Assembly: GCF_000485595.1 (NCBI RefSeq) | Contig: NW_014577267.1 | Span: 269,497 to 333,496 of the forward strand | Length of the DNA: 64,000 nucleotides | Origin: Priapulus caudatus | Taxonomy: Eukaryota > Priapulida > Priapulimorpha > Priapulimorphida > Priapulidae | Direction: 5' to 3' | Shown: piece after piece, positions 23,866 through 34,637 of the stretch | Layout: each line of letters opens with the position of its first letter | Position numbering within the stretch: the first letter of the stretch is position 1 | Translations under genes and position numbers: made by a program | The notes under the pieces: generated by a model | What the model saw: the letters and a program-made list of their open reading frames with translations, nothing else | Databases searched by the model: none | What the model was told of the DNA's origin: nothing

Positions 23866-25430
23866 ACTCCTTTCGGCAACGCTTCTCTAGTATCCCGTCT
23901 CATCTGGTTCGCCCGTGCGTCGTAGCAGTCCATCACGGGCTGTCCGCTATCTGACCGCAGTCTCTACTCACAACAGCTACTCCAGCAACGTAATAAAATG
24001 AATGATATACCCACCGCATACATTGACACCGCAACGTAGCGTGGCATAGAAAGCTTGTCATGCGTAGCAAAACTTTACCTTCTAGTCACCCGCTGCGACC
24101 TGCTCAGCTGTTGCTGACGCTAACAATATGTGAAAGTTCATAAACCAGCACAATTGGACGCAAAACGCGTTATAAAATTTTGTTATAGTGTTGAAAAACT
24201 GAGGCGCATAAGTGAAACAATTAAAGCACATAAATTACAAGTATTATGCAATGATGTAACGAAAAAATACAAACAAAAACTAACAATAAAGAAATGATTT
24301 TAATTTCATAATATTGTCAAAATTACAAGACATTTTTTTGAATGAGTGCACATATTTCAAAGAGATATGCGCGTAGATTTTGCATCAACCTTCTAATTAA
24401 ACGCATAATAATATTTTGATGAATATACGTATCTAACAATTTTTTTTATATTTGGATGTTGGTAGTTGAAACATGTTGTGGATGTCAACAGATGATGGAG
24501 GGATTTATTGCGTTTTCCTGCATCATGCTTACAGCTGGTATGAAATTCAGCCGGTTTATGGGAGTTACTGAATGAAAGAAATTCAGCTATATAAATGTGA
24601 TTCACGCATACAAGCACGGGTATCTGAGTGTTCGCTTGTAATTATAGCAATCTGCCACGTGCAAAACACGCGGCCACGTGTAAGTTACGCAACCACGTGC
24701 TTGACTAGACAATACACGTGATTCGAAATTTATTCTGAGCACGTTTAACCCGTTAATTAAAAACTTCATGGCAGATTGACGTGTATCTATCTGTATGTGC
24801 CCGCGGGGGAACAAGCAGCAATAGAGAGCACAGATGCCGAGCAGAAAGTAGCATCCACTCATAAACCGAGGAAGATGAGGAGAACCCGATATAAGATATC
24901 TACACAGTATCAGTGACGGTATCAGTGACTATGTAGTGTATTATATACTTTCTAATCTTGAGTAAACGAGACCTACGTTCGCATAATAGAGAGAGTTTAT
25001 ATTGTTGAGATACTTGAATTACATTTCAAGGAAAATTTCGAGGATGCATTTAGATTTTTAAAAATAACTTCGACTGATTGAGAAAGAATTTAGAGTGTGC
25101 CATCGTGGTGTGCACATATATTGGCAGCGCTGTTACGACACCCGGCTTAATAAGTCAATCTACTATCAAGGATGCCTCAGTATAAACCTCGGAAATTTCT
25201 GTGTCTGTGTATGTGTCTGTGTGTGCGCGCGTGATAACAGTTCATAATGAAGCAAACATACTACGAAAGCGGTATAAATTAATAGTAAACATAATTTCAA
25301 ATGTTTATTCAGTAATCATGAAATAACATTTACAAACATTTTCCATGTGAAAAACATTGTTAAACATCTATATACAACAATGATATCATTGCAATACTTT
25401 AAGAAACAGTCTTGACAATCGAGAGTCTGA
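23866..25430. repeat. RptB and distal duplicon flank
   Basis: RptB runs from 23866 to about 24000. It is followed by sequence with a GGCATAGAAAGCTTGTCATG block also seen inverted at 29255, 35580 and 41600. 24500-25430 matches the distal flanks at 34450-35100 and 40880-41130 in reverse complement. No gene. Confidence 0.55.
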
Positions 25431-25834
25431 AAATCAAACGTCTGTGCAGTTGTTCAAACTCTGACTTTTGCCGCTTGCACATCTCTTGTGCATTGCTAAG
25501 CGCGGGTGCGTTCAACGCTCCCTTCTCGTGCTGAGTCACCTGCTACTGATGATGTCATTCAGGTAGGGTCTGGCGTGGCTGGTCACCTCGGTATAACGCT
25601 GGTGCAGTCATGGCCAGTAACATATAGTTCGTAGCGCAGCACACGCTATTCGGCCGGCGTAGCGCAGAGACAATATACACGAGTCCATCATCTCATCAGC
25701 TGAGGACCAGCTGTGATCTAGCGTGACGCTAGATGGCGCGCGGGTCGCTGCTTGGCGCTGAAGCTGCAGCTCTCCCGGGGTAGGAGGATGAGGCATAAGC
25801 CTCGTAGACGAGCTAACCGATGAAGCTAAGTTCT
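25431..25834 (-). other. 3' flank of G6PC copy C'
   Basis: Same tail as after the other copies, with the CTAGCGTGACGCTAG mini-palindrome and GCTTGCACATCTCTTGTGC. Probable 3' UTR and downstream DNA. Confidence 0.6.
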
Positions 25835-27591
25835 TCAGCTTGCAAACTTGCTCTTCGGGATGCTGTAGAAGCAGGTGAGGAGGTGGTTAGCGACCACGGG
25901 CACGACAGCAACGACCAGCACAGGCACGATGGTGTGTTTAACGAACGCTGCCACGTAGAACAGTTCGATCGGGTCTTGTGACAGCGGTATTGACTCGGCG
26001 TACTTGTATAGGAAGACACACCGGCCGACACCATCCTAATTGTCCAACGCGTGTCGGTGGTTGCGCTTGTGCTGCTGGCTCTCATGGTATGTGTTGGTGT
26101 GCTCGCGGGCGTACAGGCCCAGCCCGCAGGCCAAGCAGGAGCACCGCAACAGTCTGGCCAGGGAGTGCAGAGGGTGCCGTGTTAAGATGCACCAGGCTCG
26201 TTATCACAGAATGTAAGCGCCTTGACTACCGGAACCAGTCCGGTTGATCCGACCAATCTCAGTAAGACGTACAGTCCGTAGGCTCCAGCCAGCAGCAGGG
26301 CAGACGTAATGATGTAAGGGTGCGCACTCGCACCGCTGACAGCGCAACGGTTGACATGGCAGCCAGCAGCAGCATCCCTGCAGCAAACACGCGATAGGTG
26401 GCGGTCAAAGATAGGCCAGCGTAACGCAAGGAATCGTATCGCATGCGCGTCGACAATGAAGAAGTCGCAGCAAAAACAAACAGTTATACAGTGAAATCTA
26501 TATATATACTCCTACAACTTTTCCCAGTTACTAGTACACTACTACGAATGCAGTATCGTGAATCTGACACTCACCACAGATGGCGCCAGCGATGACCTGG
26601 TGTGGGAAGTGAGGCAGCTAGAGAGAGTCGTGACAGACAGACGAGCAGATAGCAGATGGAGAAGGTTGACCAAACTGCCGTGTAGACCAGCGTAGGGCAT
26701 CTCTTTCTGGTCAGACCAAATATGTTTCTCCAGTTTCTTAAGCAATGCTGTTGCCAGCACGCACCAGACAGCACCAGTAATCATAGCGTGGCCAGACGGG
26801 TTCCTATTAACACCACATATACAACGCGATTAGAATAAGTCAATTATAATATAATTACTAATAAAATAATGCAAAAATTATAGCAAATGGCAAAATTTCA
26901 TAATAACAACTAACGCGCATAGCAGATATGGCAGCTCAGCATTTAGATAAGCATAGTAGAAGCCTCGGTGTACGTACCAGGTCCGGTCTCACACGTCATC
27001 GATACTGCTGGTGAAGGGTACAGAGACGTTGGGATGAGCCTGGGCCATTTCAACAGCATACCAGTACGGTCTGTCCCCCGAATAACAGCCTACAAAACAG
27101 AAAGTATGCATGATGAGATTTTGAAACGGAGATTGATTATATATAGAAGCAGGTTCCTCGATATCCAGTAAAGTCATAATTATAAACCATCTATGTTTAA
27201 TTATTATAACCGTACTTGCATTGCGTGATATATAATGCAATGAAGGCTATAGTACATAGATGTAGAGCTAGGTCGATAAGCTAAACAGATATCTGGAACT
27301 TTACTGGAAAGAAGCCAGCCGTCACGATCACTCACCATTTAAGGCACAAGTTGAGCCACTCTCCGAGTACCCCGCGATCCACATCAGTCTGATGCCCCAC
27401 TTGTTGCTGAGGGAAGAGCAGGGGAAGTAGAACGAAACAGCTTGGCGGATCACCGTATCTCGACCAGGCGACACAGCGACTTGCCTTTCCTCTCTACCTG
27501 CCATCAGGTACTGCAGTCCACCGATGAACTCCAGTCCTTTCCAATCAAGCATCTCCATCGGCGTGAAGTTTTCCGTTCGAATTGCGTCCAT
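25835..27591 (-). pseudogene. G6PC-type glucose-6-phosphatase, copy C', frame-broken
   Basis: Exons at 27591-27336 (256 bases instead of 251), 27089-26978 (112), about 26803-26575 (about 229) and 26377-25835 (543). The start region is intact, but exon 1 shifts frame after the GlyArgGluGlu segment. Exon 2 lacks single bases, exon 3 has an insertion in the CysPro region and loses a base at its acceptor side, and exon 4 has several insertions. The indels are single-base and frequent, so part of the damage may be sequencing error. It is divergent to copy D and in tandem with copy C. Confidence 0.75.
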
Positions 27592-27639
27592 AGCTTCTCT
27601 ATTCGATCGATAAAGTATTTTCTCGCAAATCTTGTAGTT

Positions 27640-27800
27640 CTCGATGTGTTGTGTTGCGGTACTTGGTAGCGCGCTGCCTTATATACACGCGGCGCTGCAT
27701 CCAGGCACTCGTAAACAATGGCACGGCGGACTAATGTAAACTCGCGCTACCGCCCGGTGACCGCGGAGTGTTGTTCATTTCGTTTCCTGACACACGGTGG
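27640..27800 (-). promoter_or_regulatory. G6PC copy C' promoter
   Basis: On the minus strand TTGTTTAC lies at 27718-27711 and TATATAAG at 27685-27678, in the same arrangement as copy E. The sequence further upstream (27720-27800) differs from the other copies more than the core does. Confidence 0.65.
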
Positions 27801-28111
27801 CGTTGTTTGCTCGACACGTGAACCTGTGAGTTCATCTGTAGGTTTAAAGGAATCTTCAGATCGTGCTGACTGCGTGTCATTGGTGTAGTAAAAACTGCGT
27901 TGCATTAGAGAGTATACTAAGCACACCCCAGAAGGAAATAATGCCACACGGAGGTCGCAGATTGTGGTGTCTATCATCGGATCCGGCAATGAAGGAGGGG
28001 TAATTTTGTCCTATACAATTCACCAAAGAAAAAAATGGACGGATTTTTCGTTCTTTGTATATACTCTACTGATATATATATATATATGTATATATATATT
28101 ATATATATAAG

Positions 28112-28146
<35 letters not shown>

Positions 28147-29200
28147 TATAGTATAGTATAGCACATTGTTCGACATGTCCTTACAAGTCTGTGCGGCTAT
28201 ATAGGCTTGTCTAGCGTTGACGTATATTAAAATGCAAGAAATGTGCTTTTATTTATAATGAAGAAACTTTTTATGGGAGATGCCTACTCCTCCGCAATCC
28301 GCCCGCTCACACTTTGTCAGTCAATTATAATCGATCTGTGCTCTACTCTTAACCCCAAGAAATGGATCTAGTGACTAAGCTCGGCCTCGGCGTATCCGTT
28401 GGCATTGCATTGCAGACTTGGCATCGCGCCAGGGCAGCGCGCGCGAGCGCACACGGGTAACACGGGTAGCGTGCACACAAACACCTCATCACCTCATCAC
28501 GAACTAGACACGTGGTTTAGACAGGAAGCAGCCTAGCGGTGTATGCCTGGATCCGCCCAGCAGCTGCTGTTTATGCGCTCTGAAAGCTAGACTACGGTGT
28601 CAGGAGAAGGTCAACTCTGGCAGCTGTATTACTCCCTCGCAGCTGGCAGTTTCCTTTGACAACAAAAATATTTGTATGCTCGAGCGTTATCATCTCTCGC
28701 AACCTTCAGAAACTCAGATTGATGGTGACTCGATTTGATGGCAAATAATAACAATATAATAAATAATAATATAACATTGTATAAGGATAGTAATAATATA
28801 AGGAAATAATATAACGTAGTATAAATATAACATATATAACAATATAACAATTAATAATAACAATAATGACATTATTAACCCCTGACAATATGTATATGAT
28901 ACGAACTATAACAATAGTTGGTAACAACTTGCAGTGTCAACAACAGTGTTGATTGCAACGTTACTGTAACAATGCAGTCGACTATTCTATCATATTTTGG
29001 CATGAGATTTTCTTGCTAACCTACTAAACCATTACCCACGCATAAACCGCCCTGCGCCATATGTGGAATAGCTTGGTATGATGTTTCTACTTGGTTATTC
29101 GCAGTGATGAATATATTACGTTCACATTACAGTTCACAAACGGAACACATTATATTGCACCCTGAATGTCCGAATTTCTCAGTTTTTTTCACGTAAACAA
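27801..29200. other. Region between divergent copies C' and D, no gene seen
   Basis: 27801-27910 continues the shared upstream block. A (TA)n tract covers 28065-28155. 28440-28520 has CACGGGTAACACGGGTA and CACCTCATCACCTCATCACG short tandem units. 28737-28870 is an ATA/ATT-rich tract. No coding region is credible. Confidence 0.5.
28065..28155. repeat. (TA)n microsatellite
   Basis: Nearly pure alternating TA for about 90 bases. Confidence 0.9.
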
Positions 29201-29673
29201 CTACTGGGCCGGGCGGAACCGCGGTGACTAGGAGGTGAAGTTTTGCTACGCATGACAAGCTTTCTATGCCACGCTTCGTTACTGTGTTAACGTATGCGGT
29301 GGGTACTTCCTTCACTTTATTACGTTGCTGTTGTGAGTAGAGACCGGTCATGCAGAGGACAGACCGTATTTGACGGCAGATATCTAGGGTTCAAGTGTAC
29401 CGCATGCGCGCGCGCAAGACTTTGTTATTGCACGTGGGAGAGTCGTGATTTGCGCATGCCATCACGGTACGTGTAGCTCCCATGTGATCTGCGCATGCGT
29501 GCGACATACGATATTGTTACAGATGTAGCGTTAAAAAGGATGACACGACACACGTAGATTCCGCGTGCGTAGTTTTTTTGCTGGTTCCTCTTAAGATAAT
29601 AGATTGGTCACGGTAAGGTCGGGGAGGTCTCTCCTGACCTTCACGTTCAGAGCAAGGTAGATGTGCACGTAGA

Positions 29674-29719
29674 CACTAATATATAGAGTGTTATAGTTTT
29701 ATAACTCTATATATTAGTG
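29674..29719. repeat. Hairpin at edge of RptA
   Basis: CACTAATATATAGAGT (29674-29689) and its reverse complement (29704-29719) are perfect 16-bp arms around a short AT-rich loop. Confidence 0.8.
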
Positions 29720-29905
29720 CAAGCGTGCAACAGTCGCGCCGCGAGAGCAATGGCAGCCGGTAATGCAATGGTAGGAAACTATCGGCGATAATAGGTGAAA
29801 GAGAGTAGGCCTATAGTATAGAAACATTAAGAATTTTGTACTAAGTAAATAGATTTCGTATTTAGTTAGCATTATATTTTATTGAAACGCTTCAAGTGCC
29901 TGTGT
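29720..29905 (-). repeat. Dispersed repeat RptA, copy 3
   Basis: Reverse orientation of the family: CGGCGATAATAGGTGAAAGA, TAAATAGATTTCGTATTTAG and CATTATATTTTATTGAAACG in order, ending CAAGTGCCTGTGT. Confidence 0.65.
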
Positions 29906-30250
29906 GGGTTAGGATCACGTGTGATTCACGCGCACCAGGTTTGATTTAGAATCAGATTAGCCATCACCAAGTCTAGTCATCAATGACGGTTCAGCAGTAA
30001 CCTAATCGCCACAGAAAGTAAGAGTGTATAGTGTTTGCACAGCAAGCGCGCAGACGCTCACATTAGCGGAGGCACCAAAGTTTCCGCTGCGCATGATTCA
30101 TCTTAACGAAATCTAGAACTTGTAAAAAATGCCGAGACGCACGCTGCAATCTGCATTCCTGTAGCGTTTTACTCCACCAGTGACACGCAGTCAGCACGAT
30201 CTGGGAGCTCCTAACCTATAGATGAACTCTCAGCGACACGTGTACTGAAA

Positions 30251-30469
30251 GCAGCGCCACCGCGTGGCAGTGAACGTGATTATCATGAAGTCACCGAGCG
30301 GTGAGCGCGTGTTCCGTGCACATACCACGCGTGCTATTGTTTACGTGTGCGCATGCTTGGATGCAGCGCCGCGTGTATATAAGGCAGCGCGCTACCAAGT
30401 ACCGCAACACAACACATCGAGAACTACGATATTTGTCAGAAAAGATTTTATCGATCGAATAGAGAAGCT
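30251..30469 (+). promoter_or_regulatory. G6PC copy D promoter
   Basis: TTGTTTAC at 30337-30344 and TATATAAG at 30376-30383, about 87 bases before the ATG. It is almost identical to the copy E promoter 1,341 bases downstream. Confidence 0.75.
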
Positions 30470-31459
30470 ATGGACGCAGTTCGAACGGAAAGCTTCACGC
30501 CGATGGAGATGCTTGATTGGAAGGGACTGGAGTTCATCGGTGGACTGCAGAACCTGATGGCAGGTAGAGAGGAACAGCTGTTCGCCTGGTCGAGATACGG
30601 TGATCCGGCCAAGCTGTTTGTCGTCTACTTCCCGCTGCTCTTCTGCCTCAGCAACAAGTGGGGCATCAGACTGATGTGGATCGGGGTACTCGGAGAGTGG
30701 CTCAACTTGTGCCTTAAATGGTGAGTGATCGTACGTCTGGCTTCTTTCCAGTAATGTTCCAGATATCTGTTTAGCTTATCGACCTAGCTCTACATCTATG
30801 TACTATAGCTTCAACTGCATTATATATCGCTCAATGCAACTACGGTTATAGTACTGAACATAGATGGTTTCTAATAGCTTTACTGGATATCGAGGAACCT
30901 GCAATCTCCGTTTCAAAATCTCATCATGCATACTTTCTGTTTTGTAGGCTGTTATTCGGGGACAGGCCGTACTGGTATGCTGTTGAAATGGCCCAGGCTC
31001 ATCCCAACGTCTCTGTACCCTTCACCCAGCAGTACCCGATGACGTGTGAGACCGGACCTGGTACGTACACCGAAGCTTCTACTAATAAATGCTGAGCTGC
31101 ATATATGCTATGCGTTTGACATTACGAGATATTGCGATTTGTTGTATTTTTTGAATTATTTCATGAGCAATTTATTGTTTTATACATAATTATTATATTA
31201 TAATCGCGTTGTATAATGTGGTTGTTGATAGGTAACCCGTCTGGCCACGCTATGATTACTGGTGCTGTCTGGTGCGTGCTGGCAACAGCATTGCTTAAGA
31301 AACTGGAGAAGCACGTTTGGTCCGACCAGAAGAGATGCCCTACGCTGGTCTACACGGCAGTTTGGTCAACCTTCTCCATCTGCTATCTGCTCGTCTGCCT
31401 GTCACGACTCTCTCTAGCTGCTCACTTCCCACACCAGGTCATCGCTGGCGTCATCTGTG
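30470..31459 (+). pseudogene. G6PC-type glucose-6-phosphatase, copy D, exons 1-3 only
   Basis: Exons 30470-30720 (251), 30948-31060 (113) and 31232-31459 (228) are fully open and keep Lys, RPYW, PSGH and AAHFPHQV. The protein from exons 1 and 2 is identical to copy E; exon 3 has KHV where E has KHI. About 130 bases after exon 3 the sequence switches (near 31587) into the promoter of copy E, so exon 4 with the last five or so membrane spans is missing. Because the exon 3 donor is normal (GTGAGT) and phases agree, a transcript from the D promoter could splice to exon 4 of copy E at 33018 and still encode a full-length enzyme. This would make D and E one gene with two promoters (inference). Confidence 0.75.
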
Positions 31460-31591
31460 GTGAGTGTCAGATTCACGATACTGCATTCGTAGTAGTGTAC
31501 TAGTAACTGAAAAAAAGTTGTAGGAGTATATATATAGAGATTTCACTGTAACTGTTTGTTTTTGCTGCTCTGACTTCTTCGTTGTCGAAAA

Positions 31592-31810
31592 GCAGCGCCA
31601 CCGCGTGGCAGTGAACGTGATTATCATGAAGTCACCGAGCGGTGAGCGCGTGTTCCGTGCACATACCACGCGTGCTATTGTTTACGTGTGCGCATGCCTG
31701 GATGCAGCGCCGCGTGTATATAAGGCAGCGCGCTACCAAGTACCGCAACACAACACATCGAGAACTACGATATTTGTCAGAAAAGATTTTATCGATCGAA
31801 TAGAAAAGCT
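31592..31810 (+). promoter_or_regulatory. G6PC copy E promoter: FOXO-type site and TATA box
   Basis: TTGTTTAC (DAF-16/FOXO consensus) at 31678-31685 and TATATAAG at 31717-31724. Transcription would start near 31750, leaving a leader of about 60 bases before the ATG at 31811. The block is conserved in all copies with an intact 5' end. Confidence 0.75.
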
Positions 31811-33559
31811 ATGGACGCAGTTCGAACGGAAAGCTTCACGCCGATGGAGATGCTTGATTGGAAGGGACTGGAGTTCATCGGTGGACTGCAGAACCTGATG
31901 GCAGGTAGAGAGGAACAGCTGTTCGCCTGGTCGAGATACGGTGATCCGGCCAAGCTGTTTGTCGTCTACTTCCCGCTGCTCTTCTGCCTCAGCAACAAGT
32001 GGGGCATCAGACTGATGTGGATCGGGGTACTCGGAGAGTGGCTGAACTTGTGCCTTAAATGGTGAGTGATCGTACGTCTGGCTTCTTTCCAGAAATGTTC
32101 CAGATATCTGTTTAGCTTATCGACCTAGCTATACATCTATGTACTATAGCTTCAACTGCATTATATCTTATATCTGCATCGCTCAATGCAACTACTGTTA
32201 TAGTACTGAACATAGATGGTTTCTAACAGCTTTACTGGATATCTCCTTTTATATAAGCAATCTCCGTTTCAAACTCTCATCATGCATACTTTCTGTTTTG
32301 TAGGCTGTTATTCGGGGACAGGCCGTACTGGTATGCTGTTGAAATGGCCCAGGCTCATCCCAACGTCTCTGTACCCTTCACCCAGCAGTACCCGATGACG
32401 TGTGAGACCGGACCTGGTACGTACACCGAGGCTTCTACTAATAAATGCTGAGCTGCATATCTGCTATGCGTTTGATATTACGAGATATTGCGATTTGTTG
32501 TATTCTTTGCATTATTTCATGAGCAATTATATTGTTTTATACATGATTATTATATTCTAATCGCGTTGTATAATGTGGTTGTTAATAGGTAACCCGTCTG
32601 GCCACGCTATGATTACTGGTGCTGTCTGGTGCGTGCTGGCAACAGCATTGCTTAAGAAACTGGAGAAACATATTTGGTCCGACCAGAAGAGATGCCCTAC
32701 GCTGGTCTACACGGCAGTTTGGTCAACCTTCTCCATCTGCTATCTGCTCGTCTGTCTGTCACGACTCTCTCTAGCTGCTCACTTCCCACACCAGGTCATC
32801 GCTGGCGTCATCTGTGGTGAGTGTCAGATTCACGATACTGCATTCGTAGTAGTGTACTAGTAACTGAAAAAAAGTTGTAGGAGTATATATATAGAGATTT
32901 CACTGTAACTGTTTGTTTTTGCTGCTCTGACTTCTTCGTTGTCGACGCGCGTGCGATACGATTCCTTGCGTTACGCTGGCCTATCATTGACCGCCACCTA
33001 TCGCGTGTTTGCTGCAGGGATGCTGCTGCTGGCTGCCATGTCAACCGTTGCGCTGTCAGCGGTGCGAGTGCGCACCTACATCATTACGTCTGCCCTGCTG
33101 CTGGCTGGAGCCTACGGACTGTACGTCTCACTGAGATTGGTCGGCATCAACCCGGACTGGTCCGTAGTCAAGGCGCTTACATTCTGTGATAACCGAGCCT
33201 GGGTGCATCTTAACACGGCACCTCTGCACTCCCTGGCCAGACTGTGCGGTGCTCTGCTTGGCCTCGGGCTGGGCCTGTACGCCCGCGAGCACACCAACGC
33301 ATACCATGAGAGCCAGCAGCACAAGCGCAACCACCAACACGCGTTGGACATTAGGATGGTGTCGGCCGTGTTGGCTGTCTTCCTATACAAGTGCGCCGAG
33401 TCAATACCGCTGTCACAAGACCCGATCGAACTGTTCTACGTGGCAGCGTTCGTAAAACACACCATCGTGCCTGTGCTGGTCGTTGCTGTCGTGCCCGTGG
33501 TCGCTAACCACCTCCTCACCTGCTTCTACAGCATCCCGAAGAGCAAGTTTGCAAGCTGA
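31811..33559 (+). CDS. G6PC: Glucose-6-phosphatase catalytic subunit (G6PC-type), copy E, intact
   Basis: The only complete copy. Exons 31811-32061, 32304-32416, 32589-32816 and 33018-33559 join to 1,134 bases, 377 residues (human G6PC1 has 357), all with GT-AG introns of 242, 172 and 201 bases. The product is a multi-span ER membrane phosphatase of the PAP2/phosphatidic-acid-phosphatase type that hydrolyses glucose-6-phosphate to glucose and phosphate at the end of gluconeogenesis and glycogenolysis. Signature residues: Lys83, Arg90 (GDRPYW), PSGH with His127, Arg180 and nucleophile His186 in LSRLSLAAHFPHQV, spaced like human Lys76, Arg83, His119, Arg170, His176. CETGPG precedes PSGH as in human. 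Exon 3 covers what are two exons in human. The C terminus lacks a canonical dilysine ER signal. Starts at the first ATG after the TATA box. A polyadenylation signal AATAAA lies at 34012. Confidence 0.92.
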
Positions 33560-34637
33560 AGGACTTAGCTTCATCGGTTAGCTCGTCTACGAGGCTTATG
33601 CCTCATCCTCCNNNNNNNNNNATCACAGCTGGTCCTCAGCTGATGAGATGATGGACTCGTGTATATTGTCTCTGCGCTACGCCGGTCGAATAGCGTGTGC
33701 TGCGCTACGAACTATATGTAACGGGCCATAACTGCACCAGCGTTATTCCGAGGTAACCAGCCACGCCAGGCCCTACCTGAATGACATCATCAGTAGCAGG
33801 TGACTCAGCACGAGAAGGGAGCGTTGAACGCACCCGCGCTTAGCAATGCACAAGAGATGTGCAAGCGGCAAAAGTCAGAGTTTGAGCAGCTCTGCACAGA
33901 CTCTTGATTGTCAAGACTTTAATTTTTGCAATTATTGCTGTATATATATATAGATGTTTCGCAATGTTTTTCACATGGAAAATGTTTGTAAAGGTTATTT
34001 CATGATTACTGAATAAACTCTTTGAAATTATGTTTACTATTAATTTCTACCTCTTCTGTAATATGTTTGTGTGTCTGTGTGAGAGCGCGCGTGATAACAC
34101 TTCATAATAACGATCGGGAGCGCTGTTACGTCACGCTGCGTGAGTCAATCTACTATCAATGATGCCTCAGTATAGACCGCGGAAATCTCTGTGTCTGTGT
34201 AATGTACACCCCGCGGGGTACACTTTAAATTCTTTCCAGCAACAGTTAGTTTCAAAAATCTCAATGCATTCTCGAAATTGTAATTGAAATGTAATTCAAC
34301 CATCTTGACAATATCAGATGTTCTGCGTTACGAGTAACATATAAGCCGATGGTTTAATTACTCAAGATTATAGTGTATTTACGCGCTATAGTCACTAATA
34401 GCGCCACTGGTACAGTGTAAACATTGTATATCGGGTTCTCCTCATCTTCCTCGGCTTATGAGTGGATGCTACTTTCTGCTCGGCATCTGTGCTCTATATT
34501 GCTGTTTGTGCCCCCACGTGCACATGCGTGCAGATAGATACACGTCAATATGCCATGAAGTTTATAACTTAACCAGTTAAACGTGTTCAGAATAAATTTT
34601 GAAACACGTGCATTGTCTATTCAAGCACGTGGTTAAG
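33560..34637 (+). other. 3' flank of G6PC copy E, with rearranged block and poly(A) signal
   Basis: The shared duplicon tail, interrupted by a 10-N gap at 33612. AATAAA at 34012-34017 is a plausible polyadenylation signal about 450 bases after the stop. A block at about 34068-34200 is rearranged relative to the same position after copy F (40125-40270) and copy C; see findings. Confidence 0.6.
33612..33621. other. Assembly gap (10 N)
   Basis: Ten N. In copies A, C and C' the corresponding stretch holds roughly 60-80 bases, including a CTAGCGTCACGCTAG mini-palindrome, so the gap length is nominal and a hairpin may have blocked assembly. Confidence 0.95.

Larger units (their letters stand above)
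29200..30250. repeat. Upstream duplicon block of copy D
   Basis: 29221-29670 matches 35545-36040 (upstream of copy F) in direct order and the A and B upstream arms. At about 29674 it is interrupted by a hairpin and an RptA copy (29720-29905). From 29906 to 30250 it matches 37111-37480. Copy D therefore has RptA where copy F has the large microsatellite. Confidence 0.65.
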
